Of a stretch of 64,000 bases of DNA, positions 30,057 to 37,441 are shown piece after piece. The DNA comes from Yoonia maritima (GTDB lineage: Bacteria > Pseudomonadota > Alphaproteobacteria > Rhodobacterales > Rhodobacteraceae). Made by a program: the position numbers and the translations under genes. The notes under the pieces were generated by a model. That model worked only from the letters and a program-made list of their open reading frames with translations. It searched no databases and was not told where the DNA came from. The stretch's first letter is position 1, and every line of letters starts with the position of its first letter. The DNA lies in the NCBI RefSeq assembly GCF_003003285.1, contig NZ_PVTP01000003.1, positions 186,001 to 250,000 of the forward strand, written 5' to 3'.

Positions 30057-30133
30057 TGGCGCGGTTGACGGGGCTCGAACCCGCGACCCCCGGCGTGACA
30101 GGCCGGTACTCTAACCAGCTGAGCTACAACCGC
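30057..30133 (-). tRNA. tRNA-Asp(GTC), copy 1
   Basis: On the minus strand a full 77-base cloverleaf with encoded CCA. The acceptor stem GCGGTTG pairs with CAACCGC, discriminator G, anticodon loop CTGTCAC (anticodon GTC) closed by CCGGC/GCCGG, and a TTCGAGC T-loop. Identical to copy 2. Confidence 0.97.
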
Positions 30134-30161
30134 GCATCGTATCTAGTCACATGGGAGTTAG

Positions 30162-30238
30162 TGGCGCGGTTGACGGGGCTCGAACCCGCGACCCCCGGCG
30201 TGACAGGCCGGTACTCTAACCAGCTGAGCTACAACCGC
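30162..30238 (-). tRNA. tRNA-Asp(GTC), copy 2
   Basis: Base-for-base identical to copy 1, 28 bases upstream of it in transcription order, with encoded CCA and the GTC anticodon. The pair is probably transcribed together. Confidence 0.97.
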
Positions 30239-30446
30239 GCATCTAACTTCCGGTCTGTGACCGAACGTGGGGTGCTTCTATGTCTGTGCCCCGCCCCCGT
30301 CAAGCGGTCCTTGCGCAAAAAATGACTTCATGTGAATCTTTTCTAAAACAGACCAATGAGCACAGGATATCGCAGCACAAAAAACGCAACAAACGCGGAT
30401 AAACCGGCTGTGGGTGCGTTAAGCTATAAACTTATAACGTGGGGGT

Positions 30447-30470
30447 ATGGTGGGTGATGAGAGGCTCGAA
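30447..30470. repeat. Distal att site (att repeat copy 1)
   Basis: A 24-base exact copy of 39088-39111, which is the 3' end of tRNA-Val (half T-arm, acceptor strand and CCA) plus one flanking base. No tRNA body follows it here, so it is the displaced end of the target and marks the far edge of the integrated element. Confidence 0.88.
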
Positions 30471-30575
30471 TTCACCCCCGAACTATATATTTCAATGACT
30501 TACAATAGCATTTGTAACCATGTAACCACCCACCAAATGGACCAATGACGTTAGGTCAGCACCCATGACATTTAG

Positions 30576-30806
30576 TCAGCCAACGCGGTTACAGGTTCTA
30601 TTTGGCCAGATTCTCTCTGACCAAGCATCTGCCAGCTCACCAAGCGTTTCGATCAGATGCGAGCGTTCGTACAACTGGCCAGTCTCAAACATGCCTTGCT
30701 TGAGAATCAAAATGGCCTGAATCACTTCGTCCGACGTGTCATTGGGTACAAAAGCAGGCCGACGAAGCGAACGCTCATAGGTCGCACAGCGAACGGTGAC
30801 TAAAGC
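30576..30806 (-). pseudogene. 5'-truncated copy of the small island protein
   Basis: An open frame of 76 codons with no usual start near its beginning (stop codon just upstream at 30807-30809). It reads PAFVPNDTSDEVIQ and then SHLIETLGELADAW. This aligns with PAFNDHYLSEAQYE and GQLIETLGELGGLW of the intact small ORF at 33193-33396, so it appears to be a diverged, broken paralogue. A short internal GTG start is possible. The 160 bases between it and the HEPN gene show nothing I can assign. Confidence 0.5.
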
Positions 30807-30965
30807 CTAAAGTTCCGGATGCTGCGTATGGCTCGGAAGTCAGCAATCCGTATGGAGCCGACGCTGCAAAAATCACGAACCATGGTCGCCCTTCTGGGCG
30901 ATCCCGATCCTTAGGAGTCGTTCGTGACAAGTAGCGCGGATGCCCGGTTTGAACATCAACGACCA

Positions 30966-32840
30966 TTATGCTTCCCGTAGCCTTCGATCCATGGTCAATT
31001 TAACCACGCTTTTCGCCTGTTCCTCAGGGGAATGAAAATCCGAAGAATTACGAACTTTCTTGTCAATGTCTTGAGACAAGTTGTTGCACTGGGTGCGGAT
31101 AAATTCCAGAGAAGCGTCGGTGTCTGCCAAACCATATCGATTAAATGTGGATTCGAGGGCGAGTATAACGGACCTAAAGTAACTATACGCATGTTCTGAA
31201 AGGTTCTGCACAACACTCGTCCTAGAAGCCTTGTGGATAATTGCATTTCTCTCGCGATAAATTCGGTTTACCTGCCATCTTACTCTGCGAATGTGCGATA
31301 GACGCAAAGCCTGTAACTTAGCCGCACTATTCGCAAGAGCTTCAAGTTCGTAGGCCCTATTGAGCAATAGAGGGCTCGTCTCTATCTTTGAGCAAAACTC
31401 GGATTTTATTGAACCGTCGGCGTAAAATATCTCGATAAAGCTAGAGAGGGCGTTATGGTCACCGAAGTTTTCACCGATGAGTTTTTCAACAGCGGCTCTG
31501 TTTATTGAAAGGCAGTCATGGCGAAATTCACTGAACAGCCTCGGGACGTAGTCAGCGGTAACGCAGGGTGTTATCATTCTCTCAAAGTGAACAATTCTCG
31601 GGACTGATTGGTCTGGTGGCGGAGGTAAAAGCCCTTCAAATCCCGCCCAGACCGCGAGAATTCGAGAATCGGGCTGCTGGCTTTTGGCTGCGAGCGATAC
31701 TGCACTTAGAGAGCTAAAGAAGCGCTGCGGAACGCTTTCAGTGCGACTTTGTGCAACTTGCACTGCGTACCTATGAAGGTCGTCTGAGATCTTAGCCGCT
31801 CCGCCATGCTCAAGGGCTCGCTCTCTTCCTGGATGAAAAAAATCGTTCAAGTAAAGCAGGGAGGCGTGATCCTCACCCTCTTTCAGGCATAACGCACTCT
31901 TAGGGGTAAAGCCTTTGCGGCCAACATCTGCCAAATAAAGGAGAGATCTAAATAACGAAATCCATTGGTTAAAGGCTCTAGCCGCTGAGTATGGATTACG
32001 ATCTTTGCGATAAGGCATCCAAACAAAAACGTCCTTTCTCCCAGATACATTCGGGAGCCTATCAATTTGGCTCGCAAACCCTTCAGGCACATCCTCAGGC
32101 TTGGTAAAAACCTCAATCTCCTCCTGCAGACCTTTCAGATATTCACCAAATTCCTTGTTTGTCTTGAAAAGAAAGCAATATTTCCCCGTGTCTTCCGTGA
32201 ATAAGTTGAAGAAACCCTTCATCTTTTCAGGTGTTAGTGAACTGACTTCGTCTTTATAGAACGTTTGGCTCGTGTTTTCATAGAGCCACTGGCGGGGGAC
32301 TCCAGAATTTATAAGTGCGGGAACGAGGAGCTTTAAAAATTCCCTCACTCGTTTCTTTGACTTATTGACAGTGCAGCCCTCCACTACAGCGCTGATACAA
32401 AACTTAATATAATCTGGAGAGACTACCTCAATCATGGTTGTTGTTAGCATGATGATCCGATCAACAGATGCGTCAGATTTCGGCGATATCGACGCTAAGT
32501 CTATACCCTTTTGAAGGCAAATCTCTTTTACGGCACAATCCCGTTGGAGTGCGTCAATATACTCCTCGACCGCGTGGGAAATGGTGGACTTAGCAATTTC
32601 ACCGTTCTTCACTTGCCACGCAAGGCTCTTAAGTTCTTCGGCTTTGAAGGGCGTGGAGGTAGCTTTCGCGCGGTAACTGGACCATGAATAGCTGTTAACG
32701 AGCTCAATGAGTTGCTCAGCGACAAGCTTGTAATATTCATCTTCCAGAGTCCCTGGCCAGCTATTTTTAAATTTCTTCATGCTGAACGGAAGCTCCACAA
32801 TATATCGACACGATTTAACGTCTGAGAAATTTGGTATCAC
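30966..32840 (-). CDS. Large HEPN-motif protein, candidate defence effector
   Basis: A protein of up to 624 residues with no membrane segment. The C-terminal helical region (about 490-600) has RQVNRIYRERNAIIH-type spacing: R531-N532 and H536 form the RX4H signature of HEPN ribonucleases. In ApeA-like defence proteins a large N-terminal domain likewise precedes a C-terminal HEPN; the N-terminal 450 residues here are unassigned. Start is uncertain: GTG 32840 opens the frame, and ATG 32780 has GGAG 12 bases upstream. The gene is visibly more AT-rich than its neighbours and sits at the cargo end of the element. Inference: abortive-infection-type RNase; homology should be tested by structure search. 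Confidence 0.6.
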   Translation of the reverse strand: MIPNFSDVKSCRYIVELPFSMKKFKNSWPGTLEDEYYKLVAEQLIELVNSYSWSSYRAKATSTPFKAEELKSLAWQVKNGEIAKSTISHAVEEYIDALQRDCAVKEICLQKGIDLASISPKSDASVDRIIMLTTTMIEVVSPDYIKFCISAVVEGCTVNKSKKRVREFLKLLVPALINSGVPRQWLYENTSQTFYKDEVSSLTPEKMKGFFNLFTEDTGKYCFLFKTNKEFGEYLKGLQEEIEVFTKPEDVPEGFASQIDRLPNVSGRKDVFVWMPYRKDRNPYSAARAFNQWISLFRSLLYLADVGRKGFTPKSALCLKEGEDHASLLYLNDFFHPGRERALEHGGAAKISDDLHRYAVQVAQSRTESVPQRFFSSLSAVSLAAKSQQPDSRILAVWAGFEGLLPPPPDQSVPRIVHFERMITPCVTADYVPRLFSEFRHDCLSINRAAVEKLIGENFGDHNALSSFIEIFYADGSIKSEFCSKIETSPLLLNRAYELEALANSAAKLQALRLSHIRRVRWQVNRIYRERNAIIHKASRTSVVQNLSEHAYSYFRSVILALESTFNRYGLADTDASLEFIRTQCNNLSQDIDKKVRNSSDFHSPEEQAKSVVKLTMDRRLREA

Positions 32841-33192
32841 TATCTATCAATGGGCTGTCCCACAATGTAAATGGTCGCCCGCACAATAGGTGGATTATGT
32901 GCTTGACGAGGTATTTCTCGATTTTGGGGAGCGGCATGTGCGCGCTCAAGCAAACAGAGGTACGATGCGGGCGTCTGGCAAACTTAGCTATGCCACCATT
33001 GGCGCATGATGCAGCGAAGGTCCGCAATCCGCCCACCGTGCCAAATCCTACACGCGCTAGGGGCACTGGAACCTTGTTTGTTGTAGGCTGAAAACGGACT
33101 TTTCATTGGTATGCACCAATGGATGCTCCGCCCTGCAAAGCGGGCAGTCACTGGACGAATTGTGAATGTCCGCTTTACTTGCAAGTGTCTAT
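32841..33192. other. Gap upstream of the HEPN gene
   Basis: About 350 bases with no ORF I can support. Overlapping short frames on both strands lack family features or ribosome sites. It probably contains the HEPN gene promoter; I could not place a convincing -35/-10. Confidence 0.5.
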
Positions 33193-33396
33193 TTAAACGG
33201 CTGCCTGCGTCTCAGGCTGGCAACTGATCGGCCACAAGCCACCCAATTCCCCTAAGGTTTCGATCAATTGGCCGCGTGGGTCCAAGCTTGGTGCAGGATG
33301 CAACAGGGCCTGCAATAGGGTTTCGTATTGGGCCTCTGATAGGTAGTGGTCATTGAACGCCGGTGTTTGGCGCACGTCAGCGGGCAATTCGATCAT
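33193..33396 (-). CDS. Small island protein, unknown function
   Basis: A 67-residue protein from ATG 33396 with the core QLIETLGELGGLWPI. The same frame stays open upstream to about 33497 without a standard start and reads plausibly as protein (GRQDAQQLAEEAGCKVTQ), overlapping the end of the tape-measure-like stub in another frame. The true protein may therefore be longer or arise after a frameshift. A broken paralogue lies at 30576-30806, on the other side of the HEPN gene. No family recognised. Confidence 0.5.
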   Translation of the reverse strand: MIELPADVRQTPAFNDHYLSEAQYETLLQALLHPAPSLDPRGQLIETLGELGGLWPISCQPETQAAV

Positions 33397-33440
33397 AATT
33401 TGGCTGCTGGTCTGGGTGACTTTGCACCCGGCCTCTTCGG

Positions 33441-33599
33441 CTAGCTGTTGCGCATCCTGTCTGCCGACTGGCTCGCGCGGCGTTCCAATGTGCGGCTAGA
33501 TGTCCGTTGCAACGTGTTGGCGCGTTTCAAACCGCGCTCGAATTTATCAATCCGCGCTTCTAGCTCAACCACTAGACCGGGAAGGTTACCTGTCGGCAT
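33441..33599 (-). CDS. 52-residue tape-measure-like N-terminal stub
   Basis: Starts ATG 33599 with AAGGA 6 bases upstream, 15 bases after the TerL stop. It reads LVVELEARIDKFERGLKRA followed by LERRASQSADRM, resembling the first residues of siphophage tail tape-measure proteins (ELEA...KLE.GLKRA...ERRA..SADR). A TAG ends it at residue 52, so it is either a truncated tape-measure gene or a short protein in its own right. The good ribosome site suggests it is still translated. Confidence 0.5.
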   Translation of the reverse strand: MPTGNLPGLVVELEARIDKFERGLKRANTLQRTSSRTLERRASQSADRMRNS

Positions 33600-33613
33600 G
33601 TGTTTTCCTTACT

Positions 33614-35245
33614 TTAAAATGTGAACAAGCCGTCGATTTCGGGGCTGTTGTATTTGCTGTTATTGGTCGCTGCGGTACATGCTCGAGAAACAGCCATTGC
33701 TGCCGCGATTGCGCCATCAATTCGGTCAGTGCGTTTACCTTTGTGCATCCTGATCAGGCCATTATCCGAACGGCTGGCAACCACGCTGTCGAAGTGCTGC
33801 CGCAAGACCGCATGACCATCGTGCCGGATCATTAGACCATTAACAGTTCGCTCTAAGTCACCAGCGGCAACACCCATTGTCAGGGGTGCCTGCCTAAACT
33901 CGACAGCAGGCAACCCGTCATCGTGCAAAGACTGCATCAAGCGGCGTGCAAGGTGGGGATCTACCGCAATTTCCTGCACGTCATTGGTGCCGCATAGCTC
34001 GCGAATTTGGTCCTCAACCGTTTCAAAGTCGATAATAGGCCCATCGCAAACCGTAATGAGGCCAGCATCAGCCCATTGCTGATAGGGCAACCCATCGCGG
34101 TCCGATCTCGCTTTGATATCATCGCCGGGGATGAAGAAATAAGGCTGCAGGGTGATCTGATCGTCAGGGTGTTTAAAAGCGGCAACCACGGATGCAAGGT
34201 CACCAGATATAGCCAAATCAACACCGACATAGCACGGATAGCTTTCAAGATCAGACAGGTCCGGATCAAATATGCGGCTGTCATACGTAGCTAAGTCGAA
34301 TAGTGGATCGCGGGAATGGCTTTTCCAGATGTTTAGGTTGAACTGCTCAAAGGCGTGCTTGTCGGCTGGCTTGCCTTCGGCCTCTTTCGCAAGGGTTTTC
34401 AAGCCTTCAAGCGAGGGGAAGCCATGCTGCAAGCCGGGATTTACGCGTTGCCAAACCTTTTCGTCTAACCAGTCGTCATCAGCTTCGGCCTCAAACAGAA
34501 TTGGCAGATACGCCGGGTTTTCGGTTTTGCCCGATGCTACATCACACGCATAGTTGTACTGACCAGCTGCGACGGTTTCGTTGCCGCGTCCGGCTGTTGT
34601 TGCGATCACCGTCAGGCTGTCGTTTACCTTAGCTGCACCACTGCGCAGCGCTTCCCATAGGTCGCGGCCTTTCCAAACGTGAATCTCATCAATCAAGGTG
34701 AAGGTGGGTGTCATCCCATGCGCCGCTTTACCGTCGGATGAGATTGCCTTGAGCGTCGTCTTTGTGTCCCTCACGATGATCTGATTGGCAGAGTTGAACG
34801 CATCATAGATTTTCGTCGCTGCAACCAGTCGCTTGTCTTCACGGATGACATTGACGGCCTCACGGAAGCCGATGCCAGCTTGCTCACGATCAGCAGCGGC
34901 AAAGACCACCTGCCCCGCAGCCACGCTTTCGGGACCAATCGTATGCAGCAACGCCAACGCCGCGGCTAAGCTGGTCTTTCGGTTACCGCGTGGGATGAGC
35001 AGAAACACGTTTTTAACGATGCGTGATCCGTCCGGGTGCCTTGGACCGTAAATCCGCCGCACGATACGCTCTTGGAATGGATGCAGCTGGAATGCCCTGC
35101 CGTCTGCCGATGAATTGGGATGCCTAAGTGCCTTGAGAAAACGCACTGCACGATCACCGTAGCCAAGCGGATCAGGGATAGCTGACCCGTCATATATCCA
35201 ATCCGGATAGGTGCTTGCTTTGATGATCGGTGCGAGGGCGTTCAT
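33614..35245 (-). CDS. Phage terminase large subunit (HK97-like)
   Basis: TerL is the ATPase-nuclease motor that cuts and packages DNA into procapsids. The 543-residue protein is complete: Walker A variant PRGNRKTS at residues 85-92, Walker B TLIDEIHVW, and an RNase H-like nuclease with VGVDLAISGD and the late Asp in RIDGAIAAAMAVS. ATG 35245 overlaps the TerS stop (ATGA), so the subunits are co-translated. It appears fully intact, unlike the prohead protease upstream. Confidence 0.93.
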   Translation of the reverse strand: MNALAPIIKASTYPDWIYDGSAIPDPLGYGDRAVRFLKALRHPNSSADGRAFQLHPFQERIVRRIYGPRHPDGSRIVKNVFLLIPRGNRKTSLAAALALLHTIGPESVAAGQVVFAAADREQAGIGFREAVNVIREDKRLVAATKIYDAFNSANQIIVRDTKTTLKAISSDGKAAHGMTPTFTLIDEIHVWKGRDLWEALRSGAAKVNDSLTVIATTAGRGNETVAAGQYNYACDVASGKTENPAYLPILFEAEADDDWLDEKVWQRVNPGLQHGFPSLEGLKTLAKEAEGKPADKHAFEQFNLNIWKSHSRDPLFDLATYDSRIFDPDLSDLESYPCYVGVDLAISGDLASVVAAFKHPDDQITLQPYFFIPGDDIKARSDRDGLPYQQWADAGLITVCDGPIIDFETVEDQIRELCGTNDVQEIAVDPHLARRLMQSLHDDGLPAVEFRQAPLTMGVAAGDLERTVNGLMIRHDGHAVLRQHFDSVVASRSDNGLIRMHKGKRTDRIDGAIAAAMAVSRACTAATNNSKYNSPEIDGLFTF

Positions 35246-35637
35246 TTGATCAACAGCGGGTTGTCGGTGTCGGCATCGTCGTCACCTGCAACGCCCATAC
35301 GCTGGCGTGACGTAGGCGTCAGGCCAAACTCAGATGCCAACTGCCGTGCGGTTGCTGCGGCGCGGTTTTGAATCCCAAACAACCTTGGGTCAATAGCGCC
35401 GCCACTGGACTTACGCTCCGCTTCAATCTCACGGATGACGCCTCGCATAATGCAGTATTCCTCTACACCGCCAAGGTCACCCTTAGTCAGGATGCGCTTG
35501 GCGATCAGGTCCGGCATAACGCGCCGCCATTCTGCTTTGGCGAAGTCCGAGAGATATCCCGGTACAGGAGGCGCTTTGGTCAGTGCATCAGCAACTGCTG
35601 TTAACGATAAGACCTTGCTCGCTTTCGCTGATTTCAT
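35242..35637 (-). CDS. Phage terminase small subunit, P27 family
   Basis: TerS recognises the packaging site and recruits TerL. The 131-residue protein has the P27-family core PPVPGYLSDFAKAEWRRVMPDL, LTKGDLGGVEEYC and an RQLASEFGLTPTSRQRM tail. The N-terminus is irregular: ATG 35637 (or TTG 35649) lies inside the protease fragment in another frame, giving about 50 bases of overlap and no ribosome site. The first residues are probably translated from former protease sequence, so the native start may have been lost in a deletion. Confidence 0.85.
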   Translation of the reverse strand: MKSAKASKVLSLTAVADALTKAPPVPGYLSDFAKAEWRRVMPDLIAKRILTKGDLGGVEEYCIMRGVIREIEAERKSSGGAIDPRLFGIQNRAAATARQLASEFGLTPTSRQRMGVAGDDDADTDNPLLIK

Positions 35638-35824
35638 CCCAGACGCCAATCACCTGTGTCTGATCATGGCCGAACAGCATCGGCAAAGATGCTGGCATGG
35701 AAAACGCGCCCTTTTCGATCACGTCGCCAACCCGGTCTGGTGTGCCGAACGGCCATGCGATGCCGGTAATCTCACCTTCGTCTGAAACTGAAAGGGTCGC
35801 CTTGATTTCTAAGCGGTCGCTCAT
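35588..35824 (-). pseudogene. Truncated HK97-type prohead protease (N-terminal 78 residues)
   Basis: The frame begins ATG 35824 (ATGA overlap with the preceding gene) and reads ITGIAWPFGTPDRVGDVIEKGAF, then MLFGHDQTQVIGVWDEISE, the conserved first half of U35 prohead proteases including the catalytic His-Asp region. It then ends after EQGLIVNSSC, whereas the family continues for another 80-120 residues including the catalytic Ser. The break falls where TerS sequence begins in another frame. It is therefore predicted inactive, and the adjoining capsid gene is missing. Confidence 0.75.
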
Positions 35825-36138
35825 GCTGCGGCCTCATCAGTCACGCCTGACCAGCGTGCATCCAAGATGTCCAAGGCAAGGGGGAAGGTTTCCGACATAG
35901 GCCGATTGCGTGCGTAGGTTTCAACTAGCTGCATTGCTTTGGCAGGAGCCATGTCGCCACCAATCAGGCCAAGCCGGATGATCTCGACCACATCAGCAAG
36001 GCTAAACTGCATTGCGACGGTACGCATGTAGAGAGCACCGACACCTGTGTCGGTAAGCCGCTCAAGTTCTGCAATCATAGCATCCGTAAGCGCGAACCGA
36101 TATTCGGCATCGCCAAAGAATGCCTTGTGCGTAATCAT
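35821..36138 (-). CDS. Gene-transfer-agent/TAC-like phage protein
   Basis: A 105-residue protein resembling the Rhodobacterales gene-transfer-agent family (tail assembly chaperone-type, PF11836-like). It has FGDAEYRFALTDAMIAELERLTDTGVGAL near the start (quoted here as pattern: FALTDAMIAELER then GVGAL), followed by FSLADVVEIIRLGLIGGD and AMQLVETYARNRPMSE. It overlaps the portal stop and the protease start, both as ATGA. Finding such a tail-related gene between portal and protease is not the usual phage order. Its task without other tail genes is unclear. Confidence 0.75.
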   Translation of the reverse strand: MITHKAFFGDAEYRFALTDAMIAELERLTDTGVGALYMRTVAMQFSLADVVEIIRLGLIGGDMAPAKAMQLVETYARNRPMSETFPLALDILDARWSGVTDEAAA

Positions 36139-37331
36139 TCGGTTTCATCCTTTGATTGGGTTGTCGGTGTCATCGTGGTGATATTGGGATTTGACAGACT
36201 GTTTCCGTCTGGCAGCGGTGCCTTGTTCAACGCGGCGCGAACTTCGTTACCAGTTAGTGCGCCCATTGCCCGATACTGCGCGAAGGCTGTGGCCTTAGCT
36301 GCAGCGTTGGTGGTCAGCAGGTCATCAATTACAAATTCGATATAGAGGCTGGTGCGCTCTTCGGGTGTCAGCAGCACCTTCGCATAGGCCCAAGTCCAAC
36401 TTGCCAGCCAAGGCCGCAGCGTTGTTTGGTAGAACTGGCGCGCAAGCTCTTCGGTGTTTGACCAAGTACCGCGTGAGAGTTCGAAAAGCATCGTTGGTGG
36501 CACACGAAAGGCGCGTGCGATCTCGCGAATTTGCTCTAGCCGGTTCTCTGCGAACTGAGCGTCCGCAAGGGTCAAGCTGAGCTGGTCGTAAGACATACCT
36601 TCGTCGAGAATGGCGGTGCCGCCTGCGGACTTGCCGGAATGTGTACTAAACCAAGACGCGGCAATCTTTTTCTTTGCGTCCACATCAAGCGCCTTGTCAG
36701 ACTTGATGATGCCGGATGGACGCCCACCATTGGCGAAGAGCGTCGCAATGTGCTGTTCGAATGCGAGGGAAAGGCCAATAGCTTCCCTACCCAGTGTGAT
36801 CGGGCTTACGCCAGCAAATGGCTGGATATGCAGAATGTCTTGGTATTCAAAGCGGGCATCGCCAGCAGTCAGCTTGACGACGTAATAAGGCGTGCCATCC
36901 GCCTCAAGCTTGGGAGTGACTGTCGCCGGATCAAGCCGATGCATCTCAAACGGGGTGCCATCGCCAAGCCGGACAACTTGAGCAAAGCCGCCCCTGTCAT
37001 TCAATAGAGCATCAGCGGTCAAGGCAGTGCGCAGCTCGCTTGCGCTGGTCCATTCATTCGCTTCGTCATGGATCAGGCGATAAGCCGGGTGATCCTTGGT
37101 GGCCTCTTTGGCTTCTGTGAATAGCTTCACTGGCAAAGTGCCGACGCTTTCACTGATCAAGGCAACAGCGCAAGATACGGCAGGAACGCGCATTGCAGAG
37201 TTGGCGCTGACGGAAAAGCCGGATGATGTCGGCGAGGCACCAAATAGCTCGAAAGCGCTTGGATCGGTTAGGGTCAACGCCTTCTGGGTAGTTTTAAGGC
37301 CCAAGGCGTTTTTGATCTTATCGAAGGCCAT
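36135..37331 (-). CDS. Phage portal protein, HK97 family
   Basis: The portal forms the dodecameric ring at the capsid vertex through which DNA is packaged. The 398-residue protein shows SAMRVPAVSCAVALISESVGTLP-type family start, HPAYRLIHDEANEW, FEMHRLDPATVTP, and the late RVPPTMLFELSRGTWSNTEE block. ATG 37331 has GGAAATGT before it. First gene of the coupled packaging set; a 14-bp palindrome lies 21 bases upstream. Confidence 0.92.
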   Translation of the reverse strand: MAFDKIKNALGLKTTQKALTLTDPSAFELFGASPTSSGFSVSANSAMRVPAVSCAVALISESVGTLPVKLFTEAKEATKDHPAYRLIHDEANEWTSASELRTALTADALLNDRGGFAQVVRLGDGTPFEMHRLDPATVTPKLEADGTPYYVVKLTAGDARFEYQDILHIQPFAGVSPITLGREAIGLSLAFEQHIATLFANGGRPSGIIKSDKALDVDAKKKIAASWFSTHSGKSAGGTAILDEGMSYDQLSLTLADAQFAENRLEQIREIARAFRVPPTMLFELSRGTWSNTEELARQFYQTTLRPWLASWTWAYAKVLLTPEERTSLYIEFVIDDLLTTNAAAKATAFAQYRAMGALTGNEVRAALNKAPLPDGNSLSNPNITTMTPTTQSKDETE

Positions 37332-37351
37332 ACATTTCCGCTTCCACTGTG

Positions 37352-37365
37352 TATGTTATAACATA
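37352..37365. promoter_or_regulatory. Perfect 14-bp palindrome upstream of the packaging operon
   Basis: TATGTTATAACATA is its own reverse complement. Flanking TGTG (37348-37351) and CACA (37367-37370) extend the dyad with a one-base offset. It lies between the integrase end and the portal start and is a plausible operator. No regulator gene is recognised inside the element. Confidence 0.6.
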
Positions 37366-37441
37366 GCACACTCGAGCGATCATGTGAATCCACAAAATGA
37401 CAGCACTGCTGACCTTTTATTAAGACAGCAAAACTGACCTA

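Noticed and set aside
30056-30325. 89-aa frame with two identical 'LTGLEPATPGVTGRYS' repeats
   Set aside because: It is the antisense translation of the two identical tRNA-Asp genes.
30775-30966. 63-aa minus-strand frame between the remnant and the HEPN gene
   Set aside because: Low-information sequence, no ribosome site, overlaps the small-protein remnant; not supportable.
32815-33066. 83-aa minus-strand frame upstream of the HEPN gene
   Set aside because: No ribosome site or family features, and it overlaps the HEPN start in another frame; likely chance.
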